A DNA stretch of 64,000 nt from Dyadobacter psychrotolerans. Its GTDB lineage: Bacteria > Bacteroidota > Bacteroidia > Cytophagales > Spirosomataceae. The notes below the pieces were generated by a model. It searched no databases, had not been told where the DNA came from, and saw only the letters and a list, made by a program, of their open reading frames with translations. The stretch spans positions 248,301 through 312,300 of the forward strand of contig NZ_SMFL01000005.1 of the NCBI RefSeq assembly GCF_004349265.1, given 5' to 3'. Below, in pieces: positions 1 to 7,840 of this stretch (position 1 is its first letter; each line of letters begins with the position of its first letter). A program made the position numbers and the translations under genes.

Positions 1-911
1 TTACCCATTCTTACACTCTTATAAAGATCCCAATCATTCAATAAACCGTAAGAAAATCCTGCACAAAAGGCATCTCCTGCTCCCAAAACATTTAAAACAT
101 CAACCGGAAAGCCAGGAACTTTCACTTCCACTTTTCCGGGCTGAAAAATTGAAGCACCATCTTTGCCCCGTTTTACAACCAGCGTCTCTACCCCTGACTT
201 CATAATTTCATTAATTGCATTGTCTATATTTCCCCTGATTTCAGGCGCTGAGATCTGCTGATGTTTAATTAAAAGCTGCTCTTTATCAGTCAGGTATGTG
301 GCGAGAATCTCTTCTTCGGTGCCTACTACAATACTGAAACTGCTCAGAGCCGCACGAAGGGTCACACCAAATGAACGCGGGTCATCCCATTGGTCGGCCC
401 GGAAGTCGATATCCAAAAGTGCTGTGACATTGTTTTTTTTAGCAAGTTCCAAAGCATAAAACATGGCGGTACGGCTCGGGTCTTTACTAAACGCCGTTCC
501 GGAAAAAGCGGCAGCTTTAAAATCAGCAAAAGGAATGGCTGTAACATGATCCAGATTCAGGTTAATATCCGCACAATTTTCACGATAATAAACCAGTGGA
601 AATTTGTCCGGTGGTTCAATGCCCAGAACAACCGCTGAGCTTCTGGTTCCTTCAATCGTCGGTACCCATTCTGTTAAAATCCCTTCCTGATCCAGGAAAT
701 GTTTGATAAAATTTCCGACCTGATCGTTTCCGATTCCGGTCAGAATTGCCGTTGTCAGTCCTAGCCGCTGAGCGCCCGTTGCAATGTTTAGCGGACAGCC
801 ACCGACAAAGGCATTAAAAGATGAAATTTTCTCGAAGGGGCTTCCAACATTCGCTGAATATAGATCGATAGACGAGCGGCCCAGGGTCAGCAGATCATAT
901 TTTTTGCTCAT
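1..911 (-). CDS. iolC: 5-dehydro-2-deoxygluconokinase (PfkB family), partial
   Basis: This is a sugar kinase of the PfkB/ribokinase family. It starts with ATG at 911 and runs off the left edge, with 303 codons visible and no in-frame stop. Residues 37-50 carry the N-terminal signature (GGCPLNIATGAQRL). Residues 277-280 are the GAGD motif, with D280 the expected catalytic base. The best family match is IolC, which phosphorylates 2-deoxy-5-keto-gluconate in myo-inositol breakdown. That choice rests mainly on the neighbour, iolB, 144 bp upstream on the same strand; another PfkB sugar kinase would look much the same. A TAA lies at 3-1 but is out of frame, so the C-terminus is missing rather than ended. 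The kinase acts in the cytoplasm on the product of the IolB isomerase. Confidence 0.88.
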   Translation of the reverse strand, partial: MSKKYDLLTLGRSSIDLYSANVGSPFEKISSFNAFVGGCPLNIATGAQRLGLTTAILTGIGNDQVGNFIKHFLDQEGILTEWVPTIEGTRSSAVVLGIEPPDKFPLVYYRENCADINLNLDHVTAIPFADFKAAAFSGTAFSKDPSRTAMFYALELAKKNNVTALLDIDFRADQWDDPRSFGVTLRAALSSFSIVVGTEEEILATYLTDKEQLLIKHQQISAPEIRGNIDNAINEIMKSGVETLVVKRGKDGASIFQPGKVEVKVPGFPVDVLNVLGAGDAFCAGFSYGLLNDWDLYKSVRMG

Positions 912-1055
912 ATTTTATTGGTGCCAAAAACGGTCAGAACGCTGTTTAGCGGGCTGAACGTTAATTTTTTTTTGATTTTAAGTTTTTTAAGTGCTGGATT
1001 TTTGGTGAATGCTTAGGATTCAGCCCGTATAAAAATACGTTCAGACTCCATGGGA

Positions 1056-1919
1056 TCAGACTCCATTCATTACTGCGGTAACGATTGGTAACCTGGTATC
1101 TTTACCTTTCCAGGAATTGTAAATCCATTCATGATCAGGATCGGATGTAGCAGCCAGTGACTGATCGCTTCCTGCAAGAAAATTGAGATAGTAAACATTG
1201 TACCCATGCCCGGCCACTACCGGATGGTATCCTCTTGGAATCAGAATAGCATCATTGTTTTTTGCACGAACGATTTCATCCAGTGAGCGGTCATCGGTGT
1301 AGACCTGCTGGATAGCGTAACCCTGCGGTTTGTCTATTTTGTAAAAATAAATTTCTTCAAGATTTGCTTCCAATACTTTGCCGTCAGCATCCACCTTGCG
1401 CTCGTCATGTTTGTGGGCAGGGAACGAACTCCAGTTTCCGGAAGGGGTATACACTTCTACGCAAACAATTTTATGACAATCATAACCCGGTTCCAGCAAA
1501 CTATTTATCTGGCGGTTTGCGTTGTCGCCTCCGCGGTATTCAATGGCTGCGTCTTCCGGCCGTTTCATACTTGGAGCGTGGTCTTCGTCAGTAGCAACCC
1601 AACAGATAGCGATGTCTGTATTTTCAGACTGGGCTGTTAACACAAAATCAGTGTTACGGGAAAGATACATGGCATGACCGATGCCGCTGAAAACATCCTT
1701 ACGGCCATTTTTGGTTTCCCATATCTGACCTTTTGCTTCCACTTTGAAGTTTCCGCCCAACAGCACGATACAATATTCGTATTCACCGGTATGCCTGCTT
1801 ATTTGTTCATTCAGATCCAGTATTTTCGCTTCGAAGTTCAGATATGTCCATCCGGCTTTTTCACTGGTTAAATGGTGGTAGATTTTTTCGTCTGCAGGCC
1901 TGATCAGTAAATCACTCAT
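1056..1919 (-). CDS. iolB: 5-deoxy-glucuronate isomerase
   Basis: This 287-residue bicupin protein matches IolB, which isomerises 5-deoxy-glucuronate to 2-deoxy-5-keto-gluconate in inositol catabolism. The C-terminal cupin shows the metal ligands: H169 and H171 in PAHKH, a glutamate at 188-189, and H232 in RGYHPV. The start is set at ATG 1919 (MSDLLIRPADE). A longer open frame reaches 2168 but would run across the operator and into the divergent regulator gene, and the extra residues look nothing like a cupin. Length fits the family (about 270). It is followed by iolC on the same strand, and the two are probably co-transcribed. Divergent from the LacI-type regulator, with a palindromic operator 81 bp upstream of the start. 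Confidence 0.93.
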   Translation of the reverse strand: MSDLLIRPADEKIYHHLTSEKAGWTYLNFEAKILDLNEQISRHTGEYEYCIVLLGGNFKVEAKGQIWETKNGRKDVFSGIGHAMYLSRNTDFVLTAQSENTDIAICWVATDEDHAPSMKRPEDAAIEYRGGDNANRQINSLLEPGYDCHKIVCVEVYTPSGNWSSFPAHKHDERKVDADGKVLEANLEEIYFYKIDKPQGYAIQQVYTDDRSLDEIVRAKNNDAILIPRGYHPVVAGHGYNVYYLNFLAGSDQSLAATSDPDHEWIYNSWKGKDTRLPIVTAVMNGV

Positions 1920-1934
1920 TGTGGTATTTTCAAT

Positions 1935-1942
1935 TACATTTG
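1935..1942 (+). promoter_or_regulatory. Possible Bacteroidota -7 element for the lacI-type gene
   Basis: TACATTTG matches the Bacteroidota -7 consensus TANNTTTG. It would give a leader of roughly 98 nt to the regulator at 2047, with the CAAACGTTTG palindrome inside that leader, an arrangement that would allow autorepression. I see no convincing -33 TTTG at the usual spacing, so this is tentative. Confidence 0.3.
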
Positions 1943-1999
1943 TACAATAATAGTGTGGTATTAATGAAGTACAAAATATAAATATGTCTATATCCAATG

Positions 2000-2009
2000 C
2001 AAACGTTTG
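2000..2009. promoter_or_regulatory. LacI-family operator palindrome in the iolB/regulator intergenic region
   Basis: CAAACGTTTG is a perfect 10-bp palindrome with the central CG typical of LacI/GalR-family operators. It lies between divergent iolB and the LacI-type gene. The 13-base string ATGCAAACGTTTG (1997-2009) recurs exactly upstream of susC (12745-12757), which makes it a likely site for a regulator acting at both places. Confidence 0.65.
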
Positions 2010-2046
2010 AAAAAATTTATAAAATAAAATTGTTAATATCCTACTA

Positions 2047-3078
2047 ATGAATTCGTCCCGTCCGGTTACCATTAAAGACATTGCAAAACGTTTCCGTTGT
2101 TCACCTTCCACGGTTTCGAGGGCCTTAAATGACCATCCGGCCATTAATGAAGACACCCGGAAAAACATACAGGAATATGCCCGTGAGGTAGGATATCAGC
2201 GAAATGAAGTGTCGCTGAGCCTGCTGAATAAAAAGACTGCGACGCTCGGTGTTGTTGTGCCAAACATCAGTAACTATTACGAAACTGCCGTTATCGAAGG
2301 TCTTCACAATGTGTTGCAGCCGATGGGATACACGCTGAATATTTGCGTAACCAATGAAAGCTACATTTTAGAGAAAGAATATTTATCCAAACTACTTTCC
2401 AACAGGGCAGAAGGTATTTTTCTTTCTGTTTCTCAGGAAACTTATGATTCAGGTTATTACGAGCATTTGGAGCAGGTTATTCAGCGTAAAACACCCCTGA
2501 TATTTATTGACCGCGAGTACGAAGATTTTGAAACAAGCCGGGCAACTGTTGACGATTACCACGGTGCTTTCGCTGCCGTAGAGCATTTGATCAACATGGG
2601 TTACAAACAAATCGCGCATTTAAAAGGACCCAACGGCCTGACCGTTTCAGAACAGCGTTTCAACGGATACAAAGACTGCCTGATCAAAAACGGTATGCCT
2701 GTCCGCGACGAGCTGATTATCAATACGAACTTTAAGGTAGAAAGCGCCATTTTACCTACAAAACGGCTGCTGGAAATGGACACGCCGCCGGATGCTATTT
2801 TTGGAGTGAACGATCAGGTAGCAATTGGTGCGATGCGGGTGGTAAAGGACAAAGGCTTGCGCATTCCTCAGGATATCGGGTTGGTAGGTTTTGATAATTC
2901 ACCTATTTCCGCTTATACTTTTCCTTCCTTGACTACCGTAAGCCGTCCCGGGAGAAAGATCGGAATGGAAGCTTCCCGATTGTTTTTGAGTCAGTTAAAT
3001 GCCTCCGGGGATTTTTCCCATGAAAGTATCGTGCTTCCTTCAGAGTTGATTATCAGGGAATCATCTTTGCGGATTTAA
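2047..3078 (+). CDS. LacI/GalR-family transcriptional regulator
   Basis: This 343-residue protein has the full LacI architecture. An N-terminal helix-turn-helix and hinge cover about residues 6-60 (VTIKDIAKRF, STVSRALNDHP), and a periplasmic-binding-protein-like ligand domain follows from about 65 to 340 (GVVVPNISNYY, FIDREYEDFE, GVNDQVAIGAMR, VGFDNSPIS). It is divergent from iolB, with a palindromic operator between them, so control of the iol genes in response to inositol or a breakdown product is the simplest reading. The identical 13-base operator core upstream of susC suggests it, or a paralogue, also controls the SusC/SusD locus. Whether it represses or activates cannot be read from sequence. 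The methyltransferase gene starts 37 bp downstream and may be read through. Confidence 0.93.
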   Translation: MNSSRPVTIKDIAKRFRCSPSTVSRALNDHPAINEDTRKNIQEYAREVGYQRNEVSLSLLNKKTATLGVVVPNISNYYETAVIEGLHNVLQPMGYTLNICVTNESYILEKEYLSKLLSNRAEGIFLSVSQETYDSGYYEHLEQVIQRKTPLIFIDREYEDFETSRATVDDYHGAFAAVEHLINMGYKQIAHLKGPNGLTVSEQRFNGYKDCLIKNGMPVRDELIINTNFKVESAILPTKRLLEMDTPPDAIFGVNDQVAIGAMRVVKDKGLRIPQDIGLVGFDNSPISAYTFPSLTTVSRPGRKIGMEASRLFLSQLNASGDFSHESIVLPSELIIRESSLRI

Positions 3079-3115
3079 TTTTTATGAGAATTGTTTAATT
3101 ACTTATACAGCAGCC

Positions 3116-3694
3116 ATGACAGAAGAAACAAATCAGCCCTACCCAAAATCGTATTTGGAAATCGACGAAGCTACAAAGGTATCCGGTTTTACGATGGCGT
3201 CAGATGTATGGACCTGCTCTTTACTTCGAACACTTGCGGCTTCAAAACCGGGTGGCAGGTTTCTTGAACTGGGTACAGGGACGGGGCTTTCCACATCATG
3301 GATACTTGACGGAATGGACGATGAATCAACGTTGATTTCCATCGATTTCGATCCCAGATTCCTGGAAATAGCGAAGCGGTTTTTAAGCAATGACAAACGC
3401 CTTTCTTTGTTAGAAGCCGATGGCGCTGATTGGTTTGAAGCAAATAAGGACGAAAAATTCGATTACATTTTCGCAGATACCTGGCATGGCAAGTATTTGC
3501 TTTTGGATGAGGCGATCAAAATGCTGAACAAAGGCGGCCTGTACGTCATAGACGATATGCTTCCCCAACCAAACTGGCCGGAAGGTCATCAGGAGAAAGC
3601 AGTTCAGCTTATTTTAGATTTAGAAAACAGGAAGGATCTGGTTTTGATAAAACAGGTTTGGGCAACGGGGATTGTGGTTGGTGTGAAGAGGTAA
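3116..3694 (+). CDS. Class I SAM-dependent methyltransferase
   Basis: This 192-residue protein has a Rossmann-fold methyltransferase core of the O-methyltransferase type. Motif I is LELGTGTGLS (residues 50-59), the acidic residue ending strand 2 is in ISIDFDP (about 74-80), and a motif-IV-like FDYIFADTW follows at 115-123. The substrate is unknown. It has no signal peptide, so it acts in the cytoplasm. It lies 37 bp downstream of the LacI-type gene on the same strand. The last 120 bp of the gene, coding residues about 151-190, recur at 4380-4498 on the other side of a toxin-antitoxin cassette. The copy in this gene is intact and in frame, with a normal stop. Confidence 0.88.
   Translation: MTEETNQPYPKSYLEIDEATKVSGFTMASDVWTCSLLRTLAASKPGGRFLELGTGTGLSTSWILDGMDDESTLISIDFDPRFLEIAKRFLSNDKRLSLLEADGADWFEANKDEKFDYIFADTWHGKYLLLDEAIKMLNKGGLYVIDDMLPQPNWPEGHQEKAVQLILDLENRKDLVLIKQVWATGIVVGVKR
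3564..3683 (+). repeat. Direct repeat, copy 1 (3' end of the methyltransferase)
   Basis: These 120 bp are repeated in the same orientation at 4380-4498. The two copies differ by two substitutions (T to C, T to G) and one deleted G in a run of four, about 97% identity. This copy is the coding, in-frame original. The 696 bp between the copies hold the antitoxin and toxin genes. Confidence 0.95.
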
Positions 3695-3822
3695 ATGCCT
3701 GATATATTGTTTTAGCACTATTCAACAGGGAAATTATTAAAATTAACTTTACAGGAATTCGTTGAAAGAAAGTTAGGGAATAATGGCTTAATGAGGTTAT
3801 ACAGTTTATTGATTTAAAGGAT

Positions 3823-3830
3823 TAAATTTG
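3823..3830 (+). promoter_or_regulatory. Candidate -7 element of the toxin-antitoxin cassette
   Basis: TAAATTTG matches TANNTTTG exactly. A transcript starting about 7 nt downstream would give a short leader before the ATG at 3864, which supports that start over the in-frame TTG at 3828 that overlaps this element. No clear -33 box at standard spacing. Confidence 0.4.
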
Positions 3831-3863
3831 TCTGATACAATTTTTAAATTCAAAATAAATTTC

Positions 3864-4040
3864 ATGATTATGAGCGAATTAATTATTGAAAATAAAAAGT
3901 ATGTGGTTGTTCCTGAGGAGGATTTTCAGTTATTACAAAAAAAAGCTGCTCTGAAATGGAAGCCGGAAAGAACTTTTACAGTGTCCGAAGCGCGTGCGTA
4001 TAGCAGTAAGCGAATTTCAGAATGGGCTTCAGAAAAGTAA
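3864..4040 (+). CDS. Putative antitoxin of a RelE/ParE-type module
   Basis: This small protein has 58 residues from ATG 3864; a second ATG two codons on (3870) is equally possible. It is charged, with an N-terminal beta-like stretch (LIIENKKYVVVPEEDF) and a lysine/arginine-rich helical C-terminus (SSKRISEWASEK). Its end overlaps the toxin start by 19 bp, the classic arrangement of a type II toxin-antitoxin operon. The role as antitoxin is inferred from size, position and the overlap; I do not recognise a named antitoxin fold. An upstream TTG (3828) would add 12 residues, but it falls inside the probable promoter element. The cassette sits between two copies of the methyltransferase 3' end, which suggests acquisition by insertion. 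Confidence 0.7.
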   Translation: MIMSELIIENKKYVVVPEEDFQLLQKKAALKWKPERTFTVSEARAYSSKRISEWASEK

Positions 4041-4321
4041 TTATTCGCGAATCAGTTGCTGATAGTATCGCAGATATTGCCTGGTTTATCGAATCAAAAG
4101 GATTGTTGCAAACTGCCCATAAATTTTCTGATGAGGTTTATGATTTCCTGGACAAACTATCCGAATCGCGTAAAATCTACCGCACTTGCAGAGAACCAGA
4201 GAGAGCTCTGTTGGGATTCAAATGCATTGTATATAAGAAAAAATATACCATAGTATTCCTGGAATCGAATGAAGAAATAATTGTTTGTGAGTTTATACCT
4301 TCCAAATTGGTATACTGGTAA
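4022..4321 (+). CDS. RelE/ParE-superfamily toxin
   Basis: This 99-residue protein has the ParE/RelE pattern. An N-terminal strand (KVIIRESVADSIADIAWFIE) leads into two helices, followed by a central arginine/lysine-bearing stretch (SRKIYRTCREPERALLGFK) and a closing strand pair (KKKYTIVFLESNEEIIVCEF). Members either cleave mRNA at the ribosome (RelE) or poison gyrase (ParE), and the sequence alone does not decide which. The 19-bp overlap with the preceding small gene indicates translational coupling. The ORF is intact, and the start ATG 4022 lies inside the antitoxin gene. The module is short, lacks a recombinase and is bracketed by 120-bp direct repeats. Confidence 0.78.
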   Translation: MGFRKVIIRESVADSIADIAWFIESKGLLQTAHKFSDEVYDFLDKLSESRKIYRTCREPERALLGFKCIVYKKKYTIVFLESNEEIIVCEFIPSKLVYW

Positions 4322-4379
4322 ACAGAAAATACTGTCGTTTCACTTAATATCTCTGGCAGATTGAAGGGCGTGTATTCTT

Positions 4380-4498
4380 CCCAACCAAACTGGCCGGAAG
4401 GTCATCAGGAGAAAGCAGTTCAGCTTATTTTAGATTTAGAAAACAGGAAGGATCTGGTTTTGACAAAACAGGTGTGGGCAACGGGATTGTGGTTGGTG
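4380..4498 (+). pseudogene. Direct repeat, copy 2: orphan 3' fragment of the methyltransferase gene
   Basis: This is a 119-bp near-identical copy of 3564-3683. It lacks the rest of the methyltransferase, and a deleted G shifts the last residues out of frame. It lies in an open frame (4361-4633) that joins it to a signal peptide downstream, but that chimera starts with TTG and has no sensible protein-level logic, so I treat it as a gene fragment. High identity means the duplication is young. Confidence 0.85.
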
Positions 4499-4534
4499 CT
4501 AAGCACCAGACAGAAAAAAAATAAATCGCATCAC

Positions 4535-4633
4535 ATGAAAAATTTTACGAGCATAATTGCTTTGTCTGTTTTGTTATTATGTTTTGCTAAGACTACCATT
4601 GCCTGTGGTTGTGTCGGTACCAATCGAATCTAA
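4535..4633 (+). pseudogene. Truncated secreted-protein gene (signal peptide plus a few residues)
   Basis: ATG 4535 opens a 32-residue peptide. It is a clean signal peptide (MKNFTSIIALSVLLLCF, then a cleavage-like region) followed at once by ACGCVGTNRI and a stop. Bacteroidota have larger secreted proteins that begin this way, with a Cys-x-Cys just after the signal sequence, so this looks like the first exported residues of a longer gene whose body was lost. I cannot name the parent family with confidence. It lies 36 bp after the orphan methyltransferase fragment, so one rearrangement may explain both. A genuine short secreted peptide is possible but less likely. Confidence 0.5.
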
Positions 4634-4721
4634 AATCTAAATTTCAGTAATTTAATCTCCGCTTATTGAATTTATTTCTAGTTTTAAGCATTTATTCTAC
4701 CTCTATCTTAAAACTATTACA

Positions 4722-6866
4722 TTGATCCCTTCCTTAAAATTTATAAAATTACTTTTACAGTTCGTGTTAGCTTATCTTTTACTTGCTCACGATGCTCTTG
4801 CAACTCCTTCTGTTGGCATTAAGCCCGTTCCGTCCTGGATTGTACCGGTTACTCCAGGCGGCAAACCGCCGTCAGTCAAAGACTTCTCGGATGGATATTA
4901 TTTCTCCTTCATCGATACTCAGGTTCATTTAGAGAAAAAGACAACCTATCAGCATATCATACGGCAAATCGCTTCTGAGACGGGTGTTCAAAATGGTTCG
5001 GAAATTTCTGTTGTTTTTGATCCTTCATATGAGCATATCGATTTTCACAAAATCCTGGTCTGGCGTGAGGGGAAGATCATTTCAATAATGAAAGCCTCCG
5101 ATTTTAAGCTAATTCCGGTGGAAACTGATCGCCAGCGATTTATTTATAATGGATCTTACTCTGCATCAGTGGTGTTAAACGATATTAGGAAAGGCGACAA
5201 AATCGAATACGCTTATTCAATAACGGGATGGAACTCTGTTTTTCAAAACAAGTATTCCAACATTCTGGATTTCGGTGTTTACGATTATGTGGCACACAAA
5301 CATTACGCGGTAGTTGCTGAAAAAAGCCGGAAGCTTTACATTAAAGAATTTAATAAACCTCCCAAAAAAACAATCCGAAAAGAGAACAAATCTTCTATTT
5401 ATGAATGGGATCTGAAAGACATAAAGAATATTAAGTATCAGGATTATGTCCCTTCGTGGTTTGATAATCAGCCAAGGATACAACTGACAGAATACAAAAA
5501 TTGGGATGAAGTTGTAAAATGGGGTTTAGAATTTTATCGGATACCTGAACTGTCAGGTACTTTAAAGCTTCAAATACAGGAATTGAAAAAGAAGGCAAAT
5601 GGTAACCGTAATGCCTACATAGAGCTGGCCAGCAGATTTGTACAGGATGAAATCAGATATTTGGGTATTGAAACCGGTGAAAATTCACATCGGCCGCAGA
5701 GTCCGGATGATGTTTTCAGACAGCGATATGGTGATTGCAAAGACAAAGCCTTTTTGCTATGCGCTTTACTGAAGGCAAATGGAATTGATAGTGATCCGCT
5801 GTTAGTGGATACAAACAAAAGGTCGCACGTATCGGATTACCTGCCGTCGCCGGCAGATTTTAACCATGTAGTCGTCCGGGTCCGGATGGCGGATGAAGAT
5901 AAAAAAATGAAGGGAGAAAAGGCATTTATTTTTATTGATGCAACTTACTCGATGCAGGGAGGAACCGCCTCAATGTTACACTTTCCGGCTTATGGTACAG
6001 GTTTGCTGTTAAGGGAAGGGCAGGATGATCTTATTCCTATTCCTTTGCAAAATTCAGGTTACTTAACTGTTGAGGAGGAATTTAATGTTCCGGAGAGTAC
6101 TGCGGCGGACGCAACTGGTTCGCTTGTTACAAAAACCATATATTTTGAAGGAGAAGCTGACGATTTTCGTTCCCAGTTCCAGCAAGGTAAGGTTTCCGAA
6201 CTGGAAGAAACTTACCTGGATTATTACAGGACCAATCATAAGCATGCGGAATGGGAAATGGCAGATTCGCTTGAATATTATGATCAGCGGGAAGCGAATA
6301 ATTTTTCGTTAATTGAACGTTATGCCATGAAAAATCCCTGGCAGTATGACAGCACCCGTCAGAAATACTATTTTTCGGTATTCAGTAAGCTTTTGTACGA
6401 TCAGGTGATCAGTTTGCCAAACAAGCCTCGTACTGATCCAATGTTTCTTAAATTTCCATATCATCTGTTATATACCATCAAGATACTTATGCCTGGCTTT
6501 TGGACCGTTGATGAAGATGAATGGAAGGTAAAACGGGAAGCTTATGAGATTAGTTTTAAATCAGAATTTGATAAAGAAGCAAATGCCTGGATGCTGAACT
6601 ATGAATACAAGACGCTGCGGGACCACATCACTCCGGAAGAAAGTGACTTATATAAAAAGGACATCGCAAAACTACTGGATAATCTGGATCACGAGCTGAC
6701 AAAACCTGCGTCTGCCGGAAATGGAGAGAATTCAAAAGATCTTTCTTCGATGATTTTAGGTGGAGTGGGATTTTTTGTTGGTTTAAGTTTTATGCTGGGT
6801 TTCTTTGGGATTGTTGTCTTTTTTTCAATTAAGCTGGTTCAAAAACTGGCTTCCAGATTTGATTGA
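4722..6866 (+). CDS. DUF3857 and transglutaminase-like domain protein, exported
   Basis: This 714-residue protein has an N-terminal signal peptide (about residues 6-27, KFIKLLLQFVLAYLLL). A DUF3857 region spans about 60-260, followed by a transglutaminase-like domain with the expected triad: C339 in RYGDCKDK, H382 in FNHVVV and D406 in FIDATYS. A beta-rich region follows, with one membrane helix near the C-terminus (about 680-705). Families of this kind are widespread in Bacteroidota and their substrates are mostly unknown; a cell-envelope protein cross-linking or cysteine-protease role is possible. The start is a TTG at 4722. I found no in-frame ATG that keeps the signal peptide, so the start is uncertain by a few codons. 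Followed by a likely terminator at 6965. Confidence 0.85.
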   Translation: MIPSLKFIKLLLQFVLAYLLLAHDALATPSVGIKPVPSWIVPVTPGGKPPSVKDFSDGYYFSFIDTQVHLEKKTTYQHIIRQIASETGVQNGSEISVVFDPSYEHIDFHKILVWREGKIISIMKASDFKLIPVETDRQRFIYNGSYSASVVLNDIRKGDKIEYAYSITGWNSVFQNKYSNILDFGVYDYVAHKHYAVVAEKSRKLYIKEFNKPPKKTIRKENKSSIYEWDLKDIKNIKYQDYVPSWFDNQPRIQLTEYKNWDEVVKWGLEFYRIPELSGTLKLQIQELKKKANGNRNAYIELASRFVQDEIRYLGIETGENSHRPQSPDDVFRQRYGDCKDKAFLLCALLKANGIDSDPLLVDTNKRSHVSDYLPSPADFNHVVVRVRMADEDKKMKGEKAFIFIDATYSMQGGTASMLHFPAYGTGLLLREGQDDLIPIPLQNSGYLTVEEEFNVPESTAADATGSLVTKTIYFEGEADDFRSQFQQGKVSELEETYLDYYRTNHKHAEWEMADSLEYYDQREANNFSLIERYAMKNPWQYDSTRQKYYFSVFSKLLYDQVISLPNKPRTDPMFLKFPYHLLYTIKILMPGFWTVDEDEWKVKREAYEISFKSEFDKEANAWMLNYEYKTLRDHITPEESDLYKKDIAKLLDNLDHELTKPASAGNGENSKDLSSMILGGVGFFVGLSFMLGFFGIVVFFSIKLVQKLASRFD

Positions 6867-6964
6867 AATTGGTTTAGTTTTTGTTTCATCGCCAATGATA
6901 GAAATAATAAACCGGCAAAATATGGCTGGAAGACGAATTTGTCCTATTGTTTAAAACAGAAAGA

Positions 6965-6996
6965 GAGACCGTCCTTTTAGGAAAGTCTCTTTTTCT
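6965..6996 (+). terminator. Intrinsic terminator after the DUF3857 gene
   Basis: Stem AGAGAC/GTCTCT with an inner TCCT/AGGA stem, followed by a run of five T. It ends transcription from 4722 and lies before the convergent gene at 7015. Confidence 0.6.
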
Positions 6997-7014
6997 GTCC
7001 TGATTTGTATTACT

Positions 7015-7647
7015 CTAATTCCTGGGTATGCCATTATTATCTGTTGGCCTTACCATCGTGGCCTTGTCCTCACCGAAGCAATAAAATAGATTATAAAAGA
7101 ATGAAGTCATATAAGAAACTGTTTTTTGGAGCTCTTTGTCAGAATCCGAACAATTCAGGTTCCTATCCCACAAGCCCCGCGTATCAGAATAAAAATAAAC
7201 ATACCAGGCGACTTCTGTTTCTTTGGTTCCGGATGCGACTATCCAACTGCCATCGGTAGCGTGAATATTGTCCACGAACCGATTTGATACTTCTTTTGGA
7301 AGATTGCCGTCGGACCAGGTGCTGTCGACCAACCCTTTGCCGTTAACTCTGAATTTAAACATTGCCCAGGATGGCTTACAATCAGGGGTTTTCGCACCCA
7401 CACCGACTGACAGCCGGTCATTTAAACTTCTGCCAGGTGCATCCCGAAATCGAAAATTTTCCGGTTTAATGTTTGAGTTATCTCTAACGTATGATTTGTG
7501 CGGCGGGAGTCGCTCATGCCAGGGTGCGAGTAACAATCCTATGTTTCTGGCAGCCTTTTCACCAGCCGATTCCTGAGCAAATGCGCTCGCTGTAAATAGC
7601 AAAAGCGCCGAAATAAGTATTTTCTTAATTTGTACAGTGCATCTCAT
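7015..7647 (-). CDS. Unknown exported protein
   Basis: This 210-residue protein is not one I recognise. It has a signal peptide (KKILISALLLFTASAFAQ, residues about 8-25), so the mature protein is probably periplasmic or secreted. The mature part is polar and carries scattered aromatic residues and three cysteines (KTPDCKPSW, NLNCSDSD, LFYCFGED). One segment (FKFRVNGKGLVDSTWSDGNL) resembles the TonB C-terminal or energy-transduction style of repeat seen in some secreted Bacteroidota proteins, but this is weak. It is convergent with the DUF3857 gene and has 193 bp of AT-rich upstream sequence holding its promoter. No operon partner. Confidence 0.75.
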   Translation of the reverse strand: MRCTVQIKKILISALLLFTASAFAQESAGEKAARNIGLLLAPWHERLPPHKSYVRDNSNIKPENFRFRDAPGRSLNDRLSVGVGAKTPDCKPSWAMFKFRVNGKGLVDSTWSDGNLPKEVSNRFVDNIHATDGSWIVASGTKETEVAWYVYFYSDTRGLWDRNLNCSDSDKELQKTVSYMTSFFYNLFYCFGEDKATMVRPTDNNGIPRN

Positions 7648-7788
7648 GTGATATAGTCGATCTTGTCTTATGTTTCCAGATATAATATTAAAATAAAATT
7701 TTATATATAAGTAAATTTAATACATATAGTTAGATTTGATGACAGTTAGCTGAAGCTTTGGTTTAATTTCACTAATTCTTTAAAACAA

Positions 7789-7820
7789 GAAATCCCACCG
7801 GCAACAGCCGGCAGGATTTC
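7789..7820 (-). terminator. Terminator of the susC-susD operon
   Basis: A long hairpin (GAAATCC and CCGGC arms, loop tgtt) lies 21 bp past the susD stop on the minus strand and is followed by a T-rich stretch. It fits an intrinsic terminator. Confidence 0.75.
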
Positions 7821-7840
7821 TTTCTCAACTAATCTTAAAC

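Noticed and set aside
2083-2096. AAAACGTTT near the start of the lacI-type gene as an extra operator
   Set aside because: It lies within the HTH coding sequence (IAKRF), so codon constraint explains it, and the ends are not symmetric.
1920-2168. N-terminal extension of iolB into the lacI-type gene
   Set aside because: The added residues are not cupin-like and the frame would run over the operator and the start of the divergent regulator gene.
3828-3863. TTG start for the antitoxin
   Set aside because: It overlaps a TANNTTTG-type promoter element and adds residues with no resemblance to the rest; ATG 3864 is better.
4361-4633. 90-residue ORF joining the methyltransferase fragment to the signal peptide
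   Set aside because: It begins with TTG, fuses a C-terminal catalytic-domain piece to a signal peptide, and is explained by a partial duplication beside a truncated gene.
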